Shown one piece after another: positions 6,933 through 13,041 of a stretch of 13,066 bases of DNA. The notes below the pieces were generated by a model that saw nothing but the letters and a program-made list of their open reading frames with translations, made no database searches and was not told the DNA's origin. Positions within the stretch are counted from its first letter, which is position 1; every line of letters starts with the position of its first letter. The translations under genes and the position numbers were made by a program. The DNA is from UBA9630 sp043725085 (GTDB lineage: Bacteria > Patescibacteriota > Minisyncoccia > Moranbacterales > UBA2206), in assembly GCA_043725085.1 (NCBI GenBank), contig JAYSLY010000052.1, positions 1 through 13,066 of the forward strand, written 5' to 3'.

Positions 6933-7687
6933 AAAAATATTCCAAAGTAATCTACATCTTGTGGCTTCGGCAGCTGAAGCGCTATTCGCGTTCTCGCGCG
7001 AGAATCATTGGATCACTGGCGCAGCCGGTGCTTTTCCTTGTGGCAATGGGTTTTGGCTTTGGTCCGATTTATCAAAAAGCCGGCGGAGGAAATTATATTC
7101 AGTTTATTGCTCCAGGCATTATTGCCATGAGTATCATCTTCACGGCTATGTTTGGCGGAATGGAAGTGATCTATGATCGACAATTCGGATTTCTGAAAGA
7201 AACTCTCGTCGCGCCTGTCCCGCGTTGGACGATTATGCTCGGTCGCACTTTCGGCGGAGCGACCGTGGCCACGTTGCAAGGAGTTGCCGTTTTTTTCATT
7301 GCGCTCATCGTTGGTTTTCGACCGGAAAACATTTTTCTTGCACCGCTTGCGCTAGTCTATATGGCTCTCGTGGCAACTTCTTTCACGGCATTGGGAACAG
7401 CGATTGCTTCCGGTATGGAAGATATGCAAGCCTTTCCACTGGTAATGAATTTTCTCATTATGCCACTTTTCTTTTTATCCGGCGCACTTTTCCCGCTAAC
7501 CGGTTTGCCAAAAGTCATTCAGCTAATCATTAGAGTTAATCCCTTGTCCTATGGTGTCGATGGCATTCGTGGAATTCTTACTGGCCAGCTTCACTTTGCC
7601 TATCACACTGACTTTTTTGTACTTTTCTTTTTCACTGCCGCCGCGCTTGCCGCTGGCAGTTATCTTTTTTCTAAGATTGAAGTTTAG
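6929..7687 (+). CDS. ABC-2 type exporter permease, DrrB-like
   Basis: Integral membrane partner of the preceding ATPase. About six transmembrane helices are visible, at roughly 28-45, 60-78, 105-132, 140-160, 171-190 and 228-247. The segment YDRQFGFLKETLVAPVPRW in the first cytoplasmic loop matches the conserved ABC-2/DrrB coupling region, and a Phe-Leu-Ser-Gly-Ala segment with a following Pro-Leu lies near the fifth helix. Two in-frame starts exist. ATG 6920 gives 255 residues and overlaps the ATPase gene by 13 bases. ATG 6929 gives 252 residues in the classic ATGA stop-start overlap, which I prefer. The TAG stop (7685-7687) shares its last base with the left arm of the inverted-repeat element that follows, yet the C-terminus YLFSKIEV looks natural. 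Confidence 0.9.
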   Translation: MKKYSKVIYILWLRQLKRYSRSRARIIGSLAQPVLFLVAMGFGFGPIYQKAGGGNYIQFIAPGIIAMSIIFTAMFGGMEVIYDRQFGFLKETLVAPVPRWTIMLGRTFGGATVATLQGVAVFFIALIVGFRPENIFLAPLALVYMALVATSFTALGTAIASGMEDMQAFPLVMNFLIMPLFFLSGALFPLTGLPKVIQLIIRVNPLSYGVDGIRGILTGQLHFAYHTDFFVLFFFTAAALAAGSYLFSKIEV

Positions 7688-7844
7688 GCACTGTAACAAA
7701 ATAATTCACACATTTCGCACTCATCTTTACATCGCCTTTGCCCAAAAAATTTATCGCAATATCCTGATATTCCTCAAAATTTTTTGAAACATTTTCGACG
7801 CAAAACTGAGCACGGACTGCATAAATTATTTTGTTACAGTGCCT
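7686..7844. mobile_element. 159-bp element with 21-bp perfect inverted ends (MITE-like)
   Basis: Bases 7686-7706 and 7824-7844 are exact reverse complements over 21 positions, enclosing 117 bases. The ends begin AGGCACTGTAACAAAATAATT. The GGCACTGT start resembles, from memory, the termini of several insertion-sequence families such as IS6. The trinucleotide TTA occurs at both outer borders (7684-7686 and 7844-7846) and could be a 3-bp target duplication, though so short a match is weak evidence. No transposase gene is inside, so a non-autonomous miniature element fits best. A structured 3' untranslated region is the main alternative. The minus strand carries an uninterrupted frame through the element (see findings). 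Confidence 0.5.
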
Positions 7845-7863
7845 TAGGGAAAAATTAAAATTA

Positions 7864-7893
7864 AAAAAAGAAATCCTTGCGGATTTCTTTTTT
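7864..7893. terminator. Bidirectional intrinsic terminator between convergent genes
   Basis: A perfect 13-bp stem (7864-7876 with 7881-7893) has loop TTGC and six A and six T at its ends. It sits between the exporter operon (plus) and the AI-2E transporter gene (minus) and can serve both. Confidence 0.9.
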
Positions 7894-7916
7894 GTTATGC
7901 ATAAAATGAGCGTGAA

Positions 7917-8897
7917 TCAATGGTGCCTCTTTGAATATCCATGCGCATATTCTACGAGAACGGGAATACTGGCGGCAAGAGGCAGAGCAATGAATGCTCC
8001 GACAATGCCATAAAGTTCCGCACCAATGATAACAGAGAGAAAGCTGAGCGCGGGATAGAGACTGAGTGTTTTATTATAAACCAGTGGAGAAATGACGGCG
8101 TTCTCTGTTTGCTGATAAGCCAAGTGAAGAATTAGGACTGAAAAACCGCTAAACGGCGAAATGGCAAAGGCGATAATGAGTGCCGGGATAGCACCAAGTG
8201 TGGAGCCGACAAGTGGGAGCAGATCTGTGATTCCGGCAAAAACAGCAAGGGGCAAGGCATAAGGAATGCGCAAAAGAGAAAAGCCAATGAAAACCGCAAT
8301 TGTGCAAATCAGAGAGATGAATAGGTTACCTCGAATATATTGCCCGTTTACATGAGCCAGATCGAAAAGAACATTTTGGATTTTCTTTCGCTCACTCAGG
8401 GGGAACAATTTCAAGAAAAGTCGAAGTAGTCTCTCGTGATCAAGAATAAAATAGAACATTAGGGCTAATATTTCAACGACTGAAAGGATAATGGAAAAAG
8501 CAGTCTGAGCGGAAGTCAAGAGATCGGCAGTGTGTGAAGAAAAATATGTGGCAAAATCAAAAGTTTTGAGCGACTCGGGGAAAAACTGAAACTGGCTAAT
8601 AATCGGTCGCAAAGTATTGAGCAGTTCCGGAAGTTGTCTGATAAGATCCGGCAAGACAAAAATTCCCAGTAGGATAAAGGGGATGAGAAATGCAACAAAG
8701 ACAAGAATAGTTGATGGAAGCAATGGCAATTTTCGATTAACTGTTTTGACGATAGGATAAATTGCCACTGCGAGCATGATGGAAATGAGAATGATGACAA
8801 ACACTCCGATCATTTTCCACACCAAAAAAACCAAGAGGCTCATCATGAGAATTCTCCAAAGCGCTTGCCAGCTAAAAGGGTGCTCGTTTTTTAACAT
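7917..8897 (-). CDS. AI-2E family transporter (PF01594-like membrane protein)
   Basis: A 326-residue polytopic membrane protein with the usual family architecture. Two hairpins of helices lie near the start (about 12-60). A soluble or amphipathic stretch (about 75-130) follows, then a helix pair with FYFILDHERL. A long helical block ends in the family-typical GAFIALPLAASIPVLVEYAHGY close to the C-terminus. The family name comes from E. coli TqsA (autoinducer-2 export). Other members move Na+/H+ or have no known substrate, so quorum sensing should not be assumed here. The ATG at 8895-8897 follows an extended -10 promoter; length and ends look complete. The gene stands alone and shares a terminator with the convergent exporter operon. 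Confidence 0.88.
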   Translation of the reverse strand: MLKNEHPFSWQALWRILMMSLLVFLVWKMIGVFVIILISIMLAVAIYPIVKTVNRKLPLLPSTILVFVAFLIPFILLGIFVLPDLIRQLPELLNTLRPIISQFQFFPESLKTFDFATYFSSHTADLLTSAQTAFSIILSVVEILALMFYFILDHERLLRLFLKLFPLSERKKIQNVLFDLAHVNGQYIRGNLFISLICTIAVFIGFSLLRIPYALPLAVFAGITDLLPLVGSTLGAIPALIIAFAISPFSGFSVLILHLAYQQTENAVISPLVYNKTLSLYPALSFLSVIIGAELYGIVGAFIALPLAASIPVLVEYAHGYSKRHH

Positions 8898-8928
8898 AGT
8901 ATTATTCTAATGCTACTTTAGTAAGGCA

Positions 8929-8937
8929 ATTATACCA
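8929..8937 (-). promoter_or_regulatory. Extended -10 promoter of the AI-2E transporter gene
   Basis: On the minus strand TGGTATAAT (8937-8929) gives a perfect TATAAT with the TGn extension that compensates for a missing -35. The start of transcription would be near 8922, about 25 bases before the ATG. Confidence 0.55.
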
Positions 8938-8968
8938 CAAAAAAAGTAAAGCAAATAATTTTTTTACT
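8938..8968 (-). terminator. Weak candidate terminator after the M23 peptidase gene
   Basis: On the minus strand AGTAAA (8968-8963) can pair with TTTACT (8950-8945), followed by seven T. The stem is only 6 bp and AT-rich and overlaps the stop codon at 8964-8966, so it may be inefficient and allow read-through into the AI-2E transporter gene. Confidence 0.3.
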
Positions 8969-9641
8969 GACAAACAAAAAGACATGGATCAATCCAACCC
9001 GCTAGTTCACTTTTAGCTTGAACGTAGCCTAAAATATTTATCGCAGAGCCTTTATGGATTCCGAGGTGGAGGTGTTTTCTCTCGCCGTCAGTTTCCGAGC
9101 TATAAGCGGCGCCAAGTTGAGCGAGTTCATCACCAGCTTTCAAGTCAGCGCCAGTGTTTTGAGCAATGCTTGCTAGTTTCAAGTGGCCATAGGTAACCGT
9201 GATTGGTTGATTGTCCAAAATGCACGACTGGACGGCCACTCCGCCATAGCCGCTGGCAGTTTTTTTGAGAATCAGTTTTCCGTCACAGATTGTGCGTACT
9301 AGAACTTGAGTATTTAATTCTTCGGGAAAAATTTCAAAATCTGTTCCCGTGTGGTAGCCGCGAAATCTTTCCGGTTGAACCGGGGAAGTGGCGGGGGTGA
9401 TAAAAATTCCGAAATATTTTTTAGTCACACGCTCTTTGGCGCGGTCTAGCGGAGCGCGCCAGCCACTATTTTTTTGCGTTGACGGGTCGGCAACTGATTT
9501 GGCGGCGGAAGAGTTGTCTGCAGTTGGTGTGGGTTGAACCTGACTGCTTGTTGAAGTGGGCGCGGTAGATTTTTCCACGCGCCAAAAAACCAAGCCGAAG
9601 ATAGTTATGACAAGAAATGAAATAATAAAATATTTTTTCAT
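8964..9641 (-). CDS. Membrane-anchored M23 family peptidase (LytM-like fold)
   Basis: Predicted zinc metallopeptidase of the lysostaphin/LytM type, acting outside the membrane on peptidoglycan cross-bridges. The start MKKYFIISFLVITIFGLVFW is a signal anchor. Residues 24-58 form a Ser/Thr/Pro-rich spacer. The domain (about 60-225) keeps zinc ligands H97 and D101 (HTGTD) and H192, with catalytic-type H153 (YGHL) and H190 (HLH). Four cysteines (119, 140, 220, 224) could form two disulphides, as expected of an exported protein. I chose the ATG at 9639-9641 (225 residues). A GTG at 9663-9665 would add eight residues ahead of the signal and is less likely. It lies 51 bases past the FMN/Fe-S protein gene and may be the last gene of that run, though its role there is not obvious. 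Confidence 0.85.
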   Translation of the reverse strand: MKKYFIISFLVITIFGLVFWRVEKSTAPTSTSSQVQPTPTADNSSAAKSVADPSTQKNSGWRAPLDRAKERVTKKYFGIFITPATSPVQPERFRGYHTGTDFEIFPEELNTQVLVRTICDGKLILKKTASGYGGVAVQSCILDNQPITVTYGHLKLASIAQNTGADLKAGDELAQLGAAYSSETDGERKHLHLGIHKGSAINILGYVQAKSELAGWIDPCLFVCQ

Positions 9642-9692
9642 AACTTTATGGTTTATGCCTACCACTAAGAGTAATTTTCAAAGCGCAAAGTT

Positions 9693-11171
9693 TTAGTATT
9701 TTCTACCATCTAGCCATTGCACTCCAGTGATTTTTGCCAAGTCTTTTTCCAAGGAAACCAAGTCGTCGCCATTAAGCGCGTTCACGTCATTTTTCCCAAT
9801 AATTCTTGTCAGATTAGCGATTTCCTGCGTGGTGGTGGAAATGAAATTGGTCAGTTTTCGGACGCCTTCTTGCACATCGAGTTGACTTGTCAGATTAGGA
9901 TTGTGCGTGGTGACGCCAGTAGGGCAAAGTCCGGTATGACAAATACGATATTGTTCGCAATTGATCGCAATGAGTGCGGCTGTTCCGATATAAACTCCAT
10001 CAGCGCCAAGCGCCAAGCACTTGGCAAAATCACTGGCATAACGAAGACCTCCGCCCGCGATCAAAGACACGTTATTTTTCACGCCTAGTTCGTCAAGAAT
10101 AATTCTCGCGCGAGGAAGAGCGGCAAAAAGAGGGATGCCAACATTTTCACGGACATAGCGGTCAGTAGCACCGGTTCCTCCGCCAAAGCCGTCGATGGAA
10201 ATGAAATCAACTCCGGCGGAAACAAGAATCTTGATGTCCTCTTCCACATTTCCGCAACCAATTTTTGCTCCGATTGGCACTCCACCGGTAATTTTTTTAA
10301 GCCAAATAATTTTTTGCAAAATTTCTGCTGGAGTGGTCATGTCGTGATGGTGAGCAGGGGAATAGGCCGATTCACCACCTTTGAGGCCGCGAAGTTTGGC
10401 CACATCAAGCGTCATTTTTTTGGCGGGGAGATAGCTGCCTTTGCCAGGGTATGCGCCTTGGCCAAAACGAATTTCCACGGCAGCGACTTTTTTCAAGACG
10501 TCTTCATTCACTCCAAAGTGGCCAGTGGCATATTGTCCGATTAGAAATTCTTTTGCCTGATAATCTTCCTCCAAAATTCCACCTTCGCCAGAATTAAAAC
10601 CAATACCCAGATCTTTGGCTACTTTTGAGATAACCAATTTTACATTTTTGGAAGTCGCGCCATAGCTCATAGCGGAGATGAGAATCGGCGAGTTGAGTCG
10701 CAGTGGTTTTTTGGCAGCTGGCCCGATCACAATCGAAGTGTTGACAGCATCTTCCTTATTCCGTGGAATTTTGAAAACTTGAGCGGGGATAAAATGCAAA
10801 TCATCAAAAGAGAAGGGCATTTTTTTCAGCGAGCCCATTGAAGCCACGCCAATTTCACCACTCTGGGATACTTCTTTTAGAGCAACAAGCTTCGCATAAA
10901 ACTCCGGATCTTCATCAGATCTCTTCTTGCGCATCAAGTATTTTGAATCTCCCTCTTCGGTTTTATCGCAATAATAGAGTTTGGTTAGATTATTTTCCGC
11001 AAAAACCGCGCAACCGTTGCAAATGCAACCCTTAGCAGGAATGTCGCAATGGCTCATCCCACGTGAGCAATAAAGAACTTCACCCGAAGAGTCATGTGGG
11101 TAGCTGGGGCATTTCGGGCAAATGCATTTTTTGCGGTTATTCTCATTATCCTCTACAAATGGTTTTTGCAT
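9693..11171 (-). CDS. DUF2769-GltB-like fusion: FMN-binding glutamate-synthase-domain protein
   Basis: A 492-residue cytoplasmic protein. The N-terminus (about 14-70) is a DUF2769-like module with nine cysteines (16, 18, 21, 35, 42, 49, 51, 54, 68) ending in LYYC. Residues 120-490 form the FMN TIM barrel of the glutamate synthase large subunit (PF01645). Features seen include GFNSGEGG (191-198), DGFGGGTGATD (327-337), AGGGLRYASDFAK (372-384) and GADGVYIGT (389-397). C405, C411 and C416 match the C-x5-C-x4-C 3Fe-4S ligands. The glutaminase and GltD parts of true glutamate synthase are absent here, so glutamate synthesis is unproven; a redox role on another substrate is equally possible. It starts 19 bases after a stand-alone DUF2769-like gene. 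ATG at 11169-11171; no Shine-Dalgarno. Confidence 0.88.
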   Translation of the reverse strand: MQKPFVEDNENNRKKCICPKCPSYPHDSSGEVLYCSRGMSHCDIPAKGCICNGCAVFAENNLTKLYYCDKTEEGDSKYLMRKKRSDEDPEFYAKLVALKEVSQSGEIGVASMGSLKKMPFSFDDLHFIPAQVFKIPRNKEDAVNTSIVIGPAAKKPLRLNSPILISAMSYGATSKNVKLVISKVAKDLGIGFNSGEGGILEEDYQAKEFLIGQYATGHFGVNEDVLKKVAAVEIRFGQGAYPGKGSYLPAKKMTLDVAKLRGLKGGESAYSPAHHHDMTTPAEILQKIIWLKKITGGVPIGAKIGCGNVEEDIKILVSAGVDFISIDGFGGGTGATDRYVRENVGIPLFAALPRARIILDELGVKNNVSLIAGGGLRYASDFAKCLALGADGVYIGTAALIAINCEQYRICHTGLCPTGVTTHNPNLTSQLDVQEGVRKLTNFISTTTQEIANLTRIIGKNDVNALNGDDLVSLEKDLAKITGVQWLDGRKY

Positions 11172-11190
11172 AAAAGCTTAGGCTAGAAAA

Positions 11191-11445
11191 TTACATGCCC
11201 TTTTTGCCGTCAACTTCATCAGCGGAACCTTGGACACAATAATAACCTGATTCAAGAGAAAACTCTTCATGCACCGGACAAGCGCCACAAATGCAGCCGC
11301 TTTTTTCATAGGCGCAAGTGCTTTTTCCGACTTCACCGGCGCAATAAAGCGCTTCTGTTTTTTCTTTGGCGCAAGCGTTATAGCTTGGGCAATTTGGACA
11401 AGAGCAATTCCCCAGATTGGCTTCGTTTTTTTCGACTTTTGACAT
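11191..11445 (-). CDS. Stand-alone DUF2769-like cysteine-rich protein
   Basis: An 84-residue soluble protein with ten cysteines (14, 16, 19, 25, 35, 44, 51, 53, 56, 70) and no signal or membrane segment. Its pattern parallels the N-terminal domain of the next gene. Both share CxCPxCPSY, an LYC followed by a second Cys, then GCICxxCxV and YYC; spacing differs in the middle. C25 is extra. The cysteine clusters suggest bound Zn or Fe-S, but no function is established for the domain as far as I know. The gene sits 10 bases downstream of the small membrane protein gene and 19 bases upstream of the fusion protein gene, which implies co-translation and perhaps physical partnership. ATG at 11443-11445. 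Confidence 0.8.
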   Translation of the reverse strand: MSKVEKNEANLGNCSCPNCPSYNACAKEKTEALYCAGEVGKSTCAYEKSGCICGACPVHEEFSLESGYYCVQGSADEVDGKKGM

Positions 11446-11455
11446 AGGTTAATGA

Positions 11456-11680
11456 TTAAAAATTAAAAAAGATAGAGAGGCCAAAAAGGCCATGAATAAG
11501 GGCAACTGCAATCGTGATTATGGCCAGTCGCGGATGCCATCTGAAGGGAATGATATGTATGCCCTTAAAATTTAGCGCACCAACTGTGGCAGTAAAAATG
11601 AGCAAAAGAAGGGTGGATATGCCGCCATACATAACCAATGGTTTTCCTAAAAATAATGTGAGTGCAATGTTGTGTATCAT
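11456..11680 (-). CDS. Small two-helix membrane protein with H-x13-H, possible haem b binder
   Basis: About 74 residues from the ATG at 11678-11680. A TTG at 11702-11704 would add eight residues and overlap the upstream gene; I prefer the ATG. Helix 1 spans about 14-36 and helix 2 about 50-73, joined by a short loop (NFKGIHIIPFRW). Helix 2 starts WHPRLAIITIAVALIHGLFG, placing H49 and H63 with 13 residues between them. This spacing is used by cytochrome b-type helices to hold two haems on one face; with only two helices the protein would have to oligomerise. Other histidines are H3 and H42. It lies 13 bases after the copper protein gene and 10 bases before the DUF2769-like gene. The family is not one I can name; haem binding is inferred. 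Confidence 0.7.
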   Translation of the reverse strand: MIHNIALTLFLGKPLVMYGGISTLLLLIFTATVGALNFKGIHIIPFRWHPRLAIITIAVALIHGLFGLSIFFNF

Positions 11681-11693
11681 ATTTTTTTTGTGC

Positions 11694-12083
11694 TTATTCG
11701 ACAATAATTTTACCTTTCATCGAAGGATGAATTCCGCAGGAATAATCGAAAGTACCTGGTGTGTCAAAGGTGAACTTAAAAGTCGCACCCTTTGCGAGGT
11801 CACCCGAGTTGAAAGTGGCTGATTTTATTGTGTGCGAAGTCGCATCATTATTGGTCCAAGTAATGGTAGTGCCCTTTTTTACTGTTAGTGTTTCCGGACT
11901 GAAAGCGAAATTTTGAATACTAATCGTATTGGCAGAATTTGTTTTGGCAGTTGCAGGTTGATTTTGCGTGGTAGGCGTAGTTGACGTTGAACTAGGCGCA
12001 GCACTTTGATTATAACTTACTGTTCCACAGCCACTCAGGAGCAGTGCAGACAAAACTGCGAGTGATCCGATGATTTTTTTCAT
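11694..12083 (-). CDS. Cupredoxin lipoprotein, amicyanin/plastocyanin-like
   Basis: Exported blue-copper electron carrier tethered to the outer face of the membrane. Residues 1-19 are a lipoprotein signal with lipobox LLSGC, C19 being the lipidated residue. Residues 22-50 are a Ser/Thr/Gln/Pro linker. The cupredoxin fold spans 52-129. All four type-1 copper ligands are visible: H84 (SHTI), then C116, H119 and M122 in SCGIHPSM. The C-x2-H-x2-M loop is the short form seen in amicyanin rather than the longer plastocyanin loop. It is first in a run of five minus-strand genes and has the best promoter of the run. The redox partner is unknown; the small His-rich membrane protein next door is the obvious candidate. 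Start ATG at 12081-12083. Confidence 0.92.
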   Translation of the reverse strand: MKKIIGSLAVLSALLLSGCGTVSYNQSAAPSSTSTTPTTQNQPATAKTNSANTISIQNFAFSPETLTVKKGTTITWTNNDATSHTIKSATFNSGDLAKGATFKFTFDTPGTFDYSCGIHPSMKGKIIVE

Positions 12084-12110
12084 ATATTTGTATTTAATAA
12101 TTTATGCTTT

Positions 12111-12116
12111 ATTATA
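12111..12116 (-). promoter_or_regulatory. -10 box of the cupredoxin-led operon
   Basis: A perfect TATAAT on the minus strand lies 27 bases before the ATG at 12083, giving a leader of about 21 bases. No good -35 lies at 16-18 bases, so a regulator or a TG-type element may be needed. The box abuts the terminator hairpin of the preceding operon. Confidence 0.45.
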
Positions 12117-12118
12117 CA

Positions 12119-12157
12119 ATAAAAGCCCAAAATTTTCCACTAAATTTAGGCTTTTTG
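12119..12157 (-). terminator. Intrinsic terminator after the DUF1360 gene
   Basis: AAAAGCC (12121-12127) pairs with GGCTTTT (12149-12155), and inside it AAATTT pairs with AAATTT across a small bulge. A/T runs flank both sides. It starts about 40 bases past the stop at 12196 and separates the GlsB/DUF1360 operon from the cupredoxin operon. Confidence 0.7.
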
Positions 12158-12195
12158 CTTCGCGTAAAACGGGCCCTATTTCAGGCATAAAAAGC

Positions 12196-12633
12196 CTATT
12201 TGTCTTTTTCTTTTGGTTCAAGTCCGATTTTCCAAATAACTATTTGCAAAAAAGTTGCCAGGCCGGAGATAGCAACGGCAAGAATAAAAAAGTGAGCTAG
12301 GGGAGTGAGGAAAAAAAGAAAGGTCACGAGTAATCCAAACCAGATGCCTGTGCACCAAGGGCAATTAATGAGAGAAGAAAGTTCTTTGCGGTAGCCGGAA
12401 GTAAATTTGCGAAAGTATGCTCTGATATGTTCCGTGATGGAATCATAGGTAAAGAGATGCGCGAGACGGAAAGTCGCTAAAACCAAAAGCGTGAAATCAA
12501 ACCAAGAAATATCCCGAGTTAATTCATTCTGCAATTTGAGATAATAGGTGGCACCGGCGACTAAGACCAGGTACGCAACTGAGAAAAAGTTGTGCCATAA
12601 TGCTTGACTGTTTTTCGTGATGTTTTCTTCCAT
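12196..12633 (-). CDS. DUF1360 family membrane protein
   Basis: A 145-residue membrane protein with about four hydrophobic segments (roughly 14-32, 45-61, 96-112, 115-134). Family marks are FRLAHLFTYDSITEHIR (55-71) and the cytoplasm-facing or membrane-edge CPWCTGIWFG (91-100), whose C91 and C94 form the signature CPWC of DUF1360. Members occur widely in Firmicutes and other bacteria, without a defined biochemical role; the CxxC could bind metal or be redox active. The gene lies 8 bases behind the GlsB-like gene and is almost certainly co-transcribed with it. The final KEKDK tail is charged. ATG at 12631-12633 with a purine-rich but not SD-like upstream sequence. Confidence 0.83.
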   Translation of the reverse strand: MEENITKNSQALWHNFFSVAYLVLVAGATYYLKLQNELTRDISWFDFTLLVLATFRLAHLFTYDSITEHIRAYFRKFTSGYRKELSSLINCPWCTGIWFGLLVTFLFFLTPLAHFFILAVAISGLATFLQIVIWKIGLEPKEKDK

Positions 12634-12641
12634 TTTTTTGA

Positions 12642-12890
12642 TTAACCGCGTTCAAATAGTCTGCCAATAAAAAGCACAATAAGTGATCCGACAACTGCTA
12701 CGGCAAAAGAGGTGACATTGAAACCGGTAACTCCAATACTAAAGAATCTTTCTCCAAGATAGCCGCCAACAACTGCTCCGATGATTCCCAAAATGATTGA
12801 ACCAAAAATTCCGCTATGAGAACTTGGTGCAATGAAATTGGCAATACTACCGGCGATTAGCCCAAAAATAATCCAAGAAATGATTCCCAT
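12642..12890 (-). CDS. GlsB/YeaQ/YmgE family small membrane protein
   Basis: An 82-residue, three-helix membrane protein of the family once called transglycosylase-associated (PF04226). Helices lie at about 3-21, 28-46 and 58-77. The Gly-rich repeats GLIAGSIANFI (10-20) and GIIGAVVGGYLGERFF (35-50) are diagnostic. Relatives in E. coli and enterococci are induced by stress, but the molecular activity is unknown. The ATG at 12888-12890 is fixed by a perfect Shine-Dalgarno nine bases upstream, the only strong one in the window, so this gene is probably highly translated. It is the first gene of a two-gene operon with DUF1360 and is preceded by a good promoter and a pair of direct repeats. Confidence 0.9.
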   Translation of the reverse strand: MGIISWIIFGLIAGSIANFIAPSSHSGIFGSIILGIIGAVVGGYLGERFFSIGVTGFNVTSFAVAVVGSLIVLFIGRLFERG

Positions 12891-12899
12891 ATTTGTTCG

Positions 12900-12906
12900 C
12901 CTCCTT
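12900..12906 (-). promoter_or_regulatory. Perfect Shine-Dalgarno of the GlsB-like gene
   Basis: AAGGAGG on the minus strand (12906-12900), 9 bases before the ATG. It decides the start codon and contrasts with the other genes here, which lack such a site. Confidence 0.85.
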
Positions 12907-12934
12907 TCTTTTTAAGCTTGCTTTTGTTAGCTGT

Positions 12935-12963
12935 ATAGTAGGTCTATTTGCCCTTGCCGTCAA
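12935..12963 (-). promoter_or_regulatory. Sigma-70-type promoter of the GlsB/DUF1360 operon
   Basis: On the minus strand TTGACG (12963-12958) and TACTAT (12940-12935) are 17 bases apart. Transcription would start near 12928, giving a leader of about 38 bases that contains the Shine-Dalgarno. Hexamer matches are 5/6 and 4/6. Confidence 0.5.
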
Positions 12964-12975
12964 ATGATAGTCTAC

Positions 12976-13019
12976 TCCAATACAAGAAGTGACTAAACGG
13001 AGTTCCCATTCCAATACAA
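12976..13019. repeat. Pair of 10-bp direct repeats upstream of the GlsB promoter
   Basis: TCCAATACAA occurs at 12976-12985 and at 13010-13019, 34 bases apart. This is about three helical turns, so both copies face the same side of the DNA just upstream of the -35 box. They could be activator sites, though the upstream copy touches the terminator hairpin at 13018-13041. Confidence 0.35.
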
Positions 13020-13041
13020 AATAGGCCCGAAGGCCCATTTT
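13018..13041 (-). terminator. Intrinsic terminator with UUCG loop, for a gene beyond the right edge
   Basis: On the minus strand a 10-bp stem (with one G-U pair) closes a TTCG tetraloop: AAAATGGGCC, TTCG, GGCCTATTTT. On the plus strand the same position would be an A-C mismatch, so the hairpin is meant for leftward transcription. It implies a minus-strand gene ending just outside or at the right edge; none can be read within 13042-13066. Confidence 0.65.

Noticed and set aside
7551..7787. Plus-strand frame running from the permease gene into the inverted-repeat element
   Set aside because: It lies mostly inside the permease in another frame, and its tail is simply the left arm of the repeat translated.
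7686..7844. A tRNA or small regulatory RNA gene in the inverted-repeat element
   Set aside because: No cloverleaf, T-loop consensus or own promoter was found; the long arms fit terminal repeats better.
7917..8897. Quorum-sensing autoinducer exporter
   Set aside because: The family name alone does not support it; no LuxS or receptor gene is nearby and many members have other or unknown substrates.
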